Shown: in pieces, positions 5,737 to 9,175 of the stretch
Layout of the letters: each line of letters begins with the position of its first letter
How positions within the stretch are numbered: the stretch's first letter is position 1
Assembly (NCBI GenBank): GCA_905236225.1
Contig: CAJOPM010000149.1
Span: 1 to 9,175 of the forward strand
Reading direction: 5' to 3'
From: an uncultured Eubacterium sp.
GTDB lineage: Bacteria > Bacillota > Clostridia > Lachnospirales > Lachnospiraceae
Length of the DNA: 9,175 nt
Position numbers and translations under genes: made by a program
Notes under the pieces: generated by a model
Seen by the model: only the letters and a program-made list of their open reading frames with translations
Told to the model about the DNA's origin: nothing
Database searches by the model: none

Positions 5737-7698
5737 TTATTCAAGTACATCATCGATGAGGTCATCTGCACTGTCTATTACACCCAACTCAATTAATGTA
5801 TTAATTGTATTTGTAAATTCACTTGTGACATAAATTTCTTTATTAATTTGCGTACCGTTATTATCATCATAATAATACGTATTCCAAAGGCTGTTGACTG
5901 CAATATTCTTATCATAAGTTGCACTGATTCCAAAATGCATAGTATATATTTCCATATCACTATCATTAACATCCATCAGCTTCTCGACATAATCCCCCTG
6001 TCGTATATCCTCTATATATGCCTGGTATAATTTAGTGGCATCAGTTGCATTTAGATGCATATTAGCAAAAGATGAATCATCACTATCCACGTCATCATCA
6101 TAATATGTATAATAATCATCTGTTACATCAGCTGATTTAATATCAATCTGTTCATAATCAGCTCCAAACTCTGATCTTATATATGTTTCTTTATCATTAA
6201 GTATTGTATATAAAATACTATATGCACTGTCATCATCTGACGCTATTTCTTCAGAATACGGAATAGAGTAAGTTCTTGATATCAGTTTACCATTATTTAA
6301 TACATATCTTATCGTAATATATCTGATATTACATTGATCACTATAATAGTTCTCTAAAAGATAATCTCTATATGTTTCTGCATTATTTATAATCGTATCA
6401 TGAAGCGCAATTATTTTTTCTATATTTGCCGTATCAAGTTCTACCGATGCATCAGCTGAAAGATTATATTGATCTGCTACTCCGGCATATTTAATATCAG
6501 AAGAATCCGGTACATATGAAGCAACTCCAAGCGCACCTCCTTTTATAATTAACATAATTACAACAGAACAAATACATACTATACCCCATTCTAAAAATTT
6601 CTTCTTATAAAATATTTTAAAACTTTTCTTTAATATCATCTCAACTATAAAAAATATAATAATAGAAAAGATGATAAATATAACAATAAATAACGCAAAA
6701 TCTTGCTCTGTTACCATTATTCCTTCATAATATAACTTTCCATTTGTAGATATATATAATTCATACATAATTGCTGCAACCAGCAAGGAAACAACATGTG
6801 TTAAAATCGTTCTGACAATTGGATTCATTGGTTTAACTGAAATAATATCAGAAGCACTTTCTATCCTTCTATGTTTATATATAGCAAAAGAAGCACAAAC
6901 TATTACTGCTGCTATAATTAAATATACCGCCAATGCACCCTTCCCATTTATTCTAAGAGCTGCCATCTGTATTCTTATATTAGCTGCGTCGTAACTTGCA
7001 AAAGCCATCTCAACCTTATCCGCAAGATACGCTATAGGAGTAAATACATTGTCAAATCCGTTGGAAAACAATACAGACTCATCAATTCCAAATACAAATT
7101 CAGAGACTATAAGCGAATATAAAGCGTAAATAGCATCATATATTATATTAAAAAATGCAAAAAATGAAATTGCTCCAACTACATGGCCTGATAACATACA
7201 GCAAAAAGTTGCTATGGAAAACATTATAAACGAATATGATATAGCTATAAGCGCCCATTTCAGGCATATTCCGCAACCCGCGATTTCATATGGTGCAATT
7301 ACAATTGCACTTACAATTGCCGTGATAATTTGTGGCATTATCAAGCTAACAATTCCTGATAAATAGCTGCTTATAAAAATAGTTTTTCTATCAAGCGGAA
7401 ACGCATGCATCATATTTGCACTTTTGGCTTTAAACAAAAATCCAAATACCATGATTGCAAATATAAGTGAAAACACAACGCTTAGTCCTAGTATCACACC
7501 TGCATTAAAATGCATTAGCAATGTATAGCAAATTGATTCAATAGTTTCGTTTTCAAAATCCAAAGCCCTAAGCTCAAATCCTAACGTTAGCGGCAAATAG
7601 CAAATTAAAATTATCAGATATACTATTTGCATTGGCGAAAATCTCACAATATTTTTTATAAATAAAGTTTTATTAAAAAAGGATATCTTTGACTGCAT
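5737..7698 (-). CDS. ABC-2-type transporter permease with large C-terminal extracytoplasmic domain
   Basis: This is the membrane partner of the upstream ATPase. From the ATG at 7698 it has 653 residues. About nine hydrophobic segments can be seen, at roughly 24-40, 66-89, 112-137, 147-170, 173-201, 256-274, 297-315, 334-354 and 371-392. The short motif MMHAFPLDRKTIFIS (96-110), after the second segment, recalls the cytoplasmic coupling region of related clostridial permeases. Residues about 397-653 form a soluble, strongly acidic domain rich in Asp and Tyr (for example YYTYYDDDVDSDD, 529-541), probably outside the membrane. I think such C-termini fall in a clostridial DUF family, but cannot confirm this. 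The frame is open to 7758, but GGGAGGTG six bases before the 7698 ATG fixes the start, overlapping the ATPase gene by 26 bases. Whether the domain is outside depends on the segment count. Substrate unknown; export is more likely than import. Confidence 0.85.
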   Translation of the reverse strand: MQSKISFFNKTLFIKNIVRFSPMQIVYLIILICYLPLTLGFELRALDFENETIESICYTLLMHFNAGVILGLSVVFSLIFAIMVFGFLFKAKSANMMHAFPLDRKTIFISSYLSGIVSLIMPQIITAIVSAIVIAPYEIAGCGICLKWALIAISYSFIMFSIATFCCMLSGHVVGAISFFAFFNIIYDAIYALYSLIVSEFVFGIDESVLFSNGFDNVFTPIAYLADKVEMAFASYDAANIRIQMAALRINGKGALAVYLIIAAVIVCASFAIYKHRRIESASDIISVKPMNPIVRTILTHVVSLLVAAIMYELYISTNGKLYYEGIMVTEQDFALFIVIFIIFSIIIFFIVEMILKKSFKIFYKKKFLEWGIVCICSVVIMLIIKGGALGVASYVPDSSDIKYAGVADQYNLSADASVELDTANIEKIIALHDTIINNAETYRDYLLENYYSDQCNIRYITIRYVLNNGKLISRTYSIPYSEEIASDDDSAYSILYTILNDKETYIRSEFGADYEQIDIKSADVTDDYYTYYDDDVDSDDSSFANMHLNATDATKLYQAYIEDIRQGDYVEKLMDVNDSDMEIYTMHFGISATYDKNIAVNSLWNTYYYDDNNGTQINKEIYVTSEFTNTINTLIELGVIDSADDLIDDVLE

Positions 7699-8590
7699 AA
7701 TCTTCACCTCCCATTTCATATATAAATACTTCTTCCAGATTAAGCGGCAGCTGTTCAAGAATCAGAGTATCGCATTTTTCAAAAAATCCGTTAATTTCTT
7801 CTTTGTATCCTTTAACTATCAAGGTATATACCTTTCCCATTTTTTCACTATGGAGCACTTTTATAAACTCAGGTACATCCGGCATCTCCCCATTAAATGC
7901 CACTTGTATCTTCATAACACTTCCTTCAAGTTCTTCTAAAGAACGTTCAATTATTATTCTCCCTTTATGCATAATCCCCACATGATCGCAAACATCTTCA
8001 AGTTCTCTTAAATTATGTGATGATACTAAAATCGTAGTGCCTCTTTGTGCGACATCGCTCATCAAAATGCTCCAAATTTGCCTTCTCATTACCGGATCGA
8101 GCCCGTCTACAGGCTCATCAAGCAACATAACATCAGGTCTTGTGCAAATCGAAAGCCAGAAGACAACCTGTTTTTGCATACCTTTTGATAAGTTTCTAAT
8201 ATTCTTTTTTAAATCAATTGTAGGAAATGCATCCCGAAGATTATCAAATAGTTCCTCATCAAAATCCTTATAAATCCCTTTATAGAATTTCTTCATATCA
8301 AGAGTGCTTGCCTGGAGAAAGTAAAACAATTCATCCGGAATAAATGCCACTTTTTGCTTAAGATGAGCATTCTCCCATACATCTTGTCCATCAATGGTTA
8401 TATGGCCGCTCTTTGGCTTATAAATCCCCATAATATGTCTCATAATTGTCGACTTACCGCAACCATTAGGCCCTACCAGTCCATATACTGCTCCCTTAGG
8501 TACATGCATTGACATATTATCAAGAGCCTTAAACGAATCAAAATATTTAACAACGTCTATTGCCTCAATCATATTATTCGAATCTTTCAT
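7673..8590 (-). CDS. ABC transporter ATP-binding protein (YtrB/BcrA-like)
   Basis: This cytoplasmic ATPase would power the adjacent permease. It is 305 residues long with a complete nucleotide-binding domain: Walker A GPNGCGKST (40-48), ABC signature LSKGMQ (134-139), Walker B VMLLDEP (154-160, E159), D-loop GLD (163-165) and H-loop H192 in SSHNLRELEDVC. The Q-loop position reads FIPDE (83-87), with Asp where Gln is usual, as I recall in relatives of this exporter group. Residues about 225-305 form a C-terminal accessory domain ending in NLEEVFIYEMGGEDY, the usual tail of exporter-type ATPases. The ATG has AGAGG seven bases upstream and lies 10 bases after the regulator stop. The permease ribosome site lies inside its last codons, implying coupled translation and 1:1 pairing. 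Substrate cannot be assigned. Confidence 0.92.
   Translation of the reverse strand: MKDSNNMIEAIDVVKYFDSFKALDNMSMHVPKGAVYGLVGPNGCGKSTIMRHIMGIYKPKSGHITIDGQDVWENAHLKQKVAFIPDELFYFLQASTLDMKKFYKGIYKDFDEELFDNLRDAFPTIDLKKNIRNLSKGMQKQVVFWLSICTRPDVMLLDEPVDGLDPVMRRQIWSILMSDVAQRGTTILVSSHNLRELEDVCDHVGIMHKGRIIIERSLEELEGSVMKIQVAFNGEMPDVPEFIKVLHSEKMGKVYTLIVKGYKEEINGFFEKCDTLILEQLPLNLEEVFIYEMGGEDYAVKDILF
7705..7712 (-). promoter_or_regulatory. Ribosome binding site that fixes the permease start
   Basis: GGGAGGTG on the minus strand lies six bases before the ATG at 7698, inside the ATPase reading frame. No comparable site precedes the earlier in-frame ATG codons (the furthest at 7758), so the later start is preferred. 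Confidence 0.8.
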
Positions 8591-8600
8591 ATTATTTCCT

Positions 8601-8960
8601 CTATTTCTTTAAATCTTTCATTCTATTCATAAGCTCTTCATCTGAATAGCCTAGAAAATACAACTCCCTTACTGTTTCATCAAATGTATTAAGCAGTTTA
8701 TTCTTACGATTAGGATCTATTGGAACAATCTCAGATACAAATGTGCCGCGTCCGGCAACCTTGTAAATATATCCTTGCATTTCCAAATCCCGATATGCCC
8801 GTGATATTGTGTTCGGATTAATAGCAAGATGTGAAGACAACTCTCTGACCGATGGTAGTTTATCTTCTTTTTGTAAAGCACCTGATACAATTAACTGCCT
8901 GATATTATCTTCTATTTGTTCATGTAGTGGTCTAGAATCCTTGTAGTTAATTTTAATCAA
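8601..8960 (-). CDS. GntR-family transcriptional regulator, YtrA subfamily
   Basis: A 119-residue DNA-binding regulator of the short YtrA type, which typically represses its own ABC transporter operon. The winged helix-turn-helix occupies about 10-77: PLHEQIEDNIRQLIVSG (11-27), the HTH core LPSVRELSSHLAINPNTI (35-52), SRAYRDLEMQGYIYKVAGRG and the wing GRGTFVS (70-76). The C-terminal tail, with LGYSDEELMNRM (103-114), is short and has no large effector domain, which is the mark of this subfamily. The start codon is TTG. It is supported by AAAGGAGG seven to eight bases upstream and by the N-terminus MIKINYKDSRPLHEQI, which fits the family start exactly. It is the first gene of the operon, 10 bases before the ATPase gene, and the operator over its promoter points to autorepression. 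The inducer is unknown; cell-envelope antibiotics induce some relatives. Confidence 0.93.
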   Translation of the reverse strand: MIKINYKDSRPLHEQIEDNIRQLIVSGALQKEDKLPSVRELSSHLAINPNTISRAYRDLEMQGYIYKVAGRGTFVSEIVPIDPNRKNKLLNTFDETVRELYFLGYSDEELMNRMKDLKK

Positions 8961-8967
8961 AAAGCCC

Positions 8968-8975
8968 CCTCCTTT
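8968..8975 (-). promoter_or_regulatory. Ribosome binding site for the TTG start of the GntR gene
   Basis: AAAGGAGG on the minus strand, followed by GGGCTTT and then the TTG start at 8960. The strong match to the 16S rRNA tail compensates for the weaker start codon. No ATG nearby would fit the family's N-terminus. Confidence 0.85.
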
Positions 8976-8976
8976 C

Positions 8977-9005
8977 TAAGTGTATTAAATCAATTGATAC
9001 ACTTA
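8977..9005. promoter_or_regulatory. Inverted-repeat operator, probable binding site of the GntR regulator
   Basis: A perfect inverted repeat with 9-base arms, TAAGTGTAT and ATACACTTA, separated by 11 bases (8986-8996). It starts at the last base of the -10 box and covers the predicted transcription start near 8998, so a bound dimer would block RNA polymerase. The GTGTAT...ATACAC arms resemble operators reported for YtrA-type GntR regulators in other Firmicutes. The symmetry is directly visible; the regulator assignment is inferred from position and family. Confidence 0.82.
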
Positions 9006-9033
9006 ATATACATAATTCATCTTCGGGTGTCAA
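9005..9033 (-). promoter_or_regulatory. Promoter of the GntR-ABC operon
   Basis: On the minus strand a perfect TTGACA (9028-9033) and TATATT (9005-9010) are separated by exactly 17 bases. The predicted start is an A near 8998, giving a leader of about 38 bases. An A-tract upstream (about 9046-9060 read on the minus strand) may act as an UP element, though it is slightly far away. Such a strong core promoter under an operator fits a tightly repressed, highly inducible system. Confidence 0.85.
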
Positions 9034-9090
9034 CATGTTTTGCTAATTTTTTTTATTTAGGTTATTCTTATGGTAATAAAATCATTAGTT

Positions 9091-9112
9091 CAAGTCTCGC
9101 TCGCGAGACTTG
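9091..9112. repeat. Near-perfect 22-base palindrome
   Basis: Arms CAAGTCTCGC and GCGAGACTTG are exact reverse complements separated by only TC. As RNA it would fold into an 8-base-pair hairpin with a 6-base loop. It is GC-richer than the flanking intergenic DNA. Neither side has an immediate T-tract, so it is not a typical terminator. It directly adjoins the next palindromic unit. Confidence 0.75.
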
Positions 9113-9166
9113 GCGCGAGATTTGCGTCAGCGGAGCTGACATATTTCATATGCAAATCTTAAGCGC
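9113..9166. repeat. Nested palindromic element able to form a three-way junction
   Basis: An outer 8-base-pair stem, AGATTTGC (9118-9125) with GCAAATCT (9152-9159), encloses two hairpins placed end to end: GTCAGC-GGA-GCTGAC (9126-9140) and ATAT-TTC-ATAT (9141-9151). All 42 bases are used with no unpaired linker. GCGC tetramers on each side (9113-9116 and 9163-9166) could extend the stem past a small internal loop. Only one copy is in the window. It could be a REP-like or MITE-like interspersed element, a structured RNA, or part of a larger element beyond the right edge. Confidence 0.65.
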
Positions 9167-9175
9167 ATCAAAAGC

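Noticed and set aside
7699..7758. Earlier in-frame ATG codons for the permease.
   Set aside because: They would lengthen the overlap with the ATPase gene to 86 bases and lack a ribosome site, whereas the 7698 ATG has a strong one.
9041..9060. Run of eight T on the plus strand as a terminator tail for a rightward or leftward gene.
   Set aside because: No stable stem precedes it on the plus strand; it reads better as an A-tract upstream of the GntR promoter.
9088..9159. Open reading frames on both strands through the palindromic element, including a short minus-strand one starting MKYVSSAD.
   Set aside because: They are short, overlap each other, lack ribosome sites, and are explained by the palindromes themselves.
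1..9175. CRISPR array, tRNA, rRNA, insertion sequence, or antiphage defence system.
   Set aside because: No regularly spaced direct repeats, no tRNA cloverleaf or rRNA segment, no transposase or defence-type domain was seen; the ABC cassette is a GntR-regulated exporter type.

Overview
The window is AT-rich and looks like a low-GC Gram-positive genome of the class Clostridia, most likely a Lachnospiraceae-type gut bacterium. This is inferred from gene content, with no database search. The clues are RecU rather than RuvC, a short HisG paired with HisZ, an unusual HisF-like/HisI/HisE fusion, a YtrA-type GntR/ABC cassette, and strong purine-rich ribosome binding sites. All eight supported genes lie on the minus strand, so transcription runs from right to left.

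Right part (about 8961 down to 5690): a self-contained ABC transporter operon. A consensus promoter with an overlapping inverted-repeat operator drives a 119-residue GntR/YtrA-type regulator (TTG start), an ABC ATPase, and a 653-residue ABC-2-type permease with a large acidic C-terminal domain. The ATPase and permease genes overlap by 26 bases. A GC-rich hairpin after the permease is the probable terminator. The substrate cannot be read from the sequence; family precedent suggests export or envelope-stress and antimicrobial responses.

Middle (5138-5671): recU, a Holliday junction resolvase. An extended -10 promoter sits seven bases before its ATG and no Shine-Dalgarno sequence is visible, so the mRNA may be leaderless.

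Left part (5141 down to 35): a histidine biosynthesis operon, hisZ-hisG-hisD-hisB-hisIE, with its own consensus promoter whose -35 box overlaps the recU stop codon. HisZ and HisG together form the first enzyme. HisI/HisE carry out the second and third steps, HisB dehydrates imidazole glycerol phosphate, and HisD makes histidine. hisA, hisH, hisF and hisC are not in the window, which ends 34 bases after hisIE. The most unusual protein is the hisIE product, which carries about 210 extra N-terminal residues that look like a shortened, catalytically degenerate HisF barrel.

Right edge (9034-9175): no gene. It holds a dense, GC-richer cluster of palindromes. A near-perfect 22-base palindrome is followed by 42 bases that can fold, with no base left over, into a three-way junction. 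This resembles a short interspersed palindromic element or a structured RNA, and it is the least explained sequence in the window.
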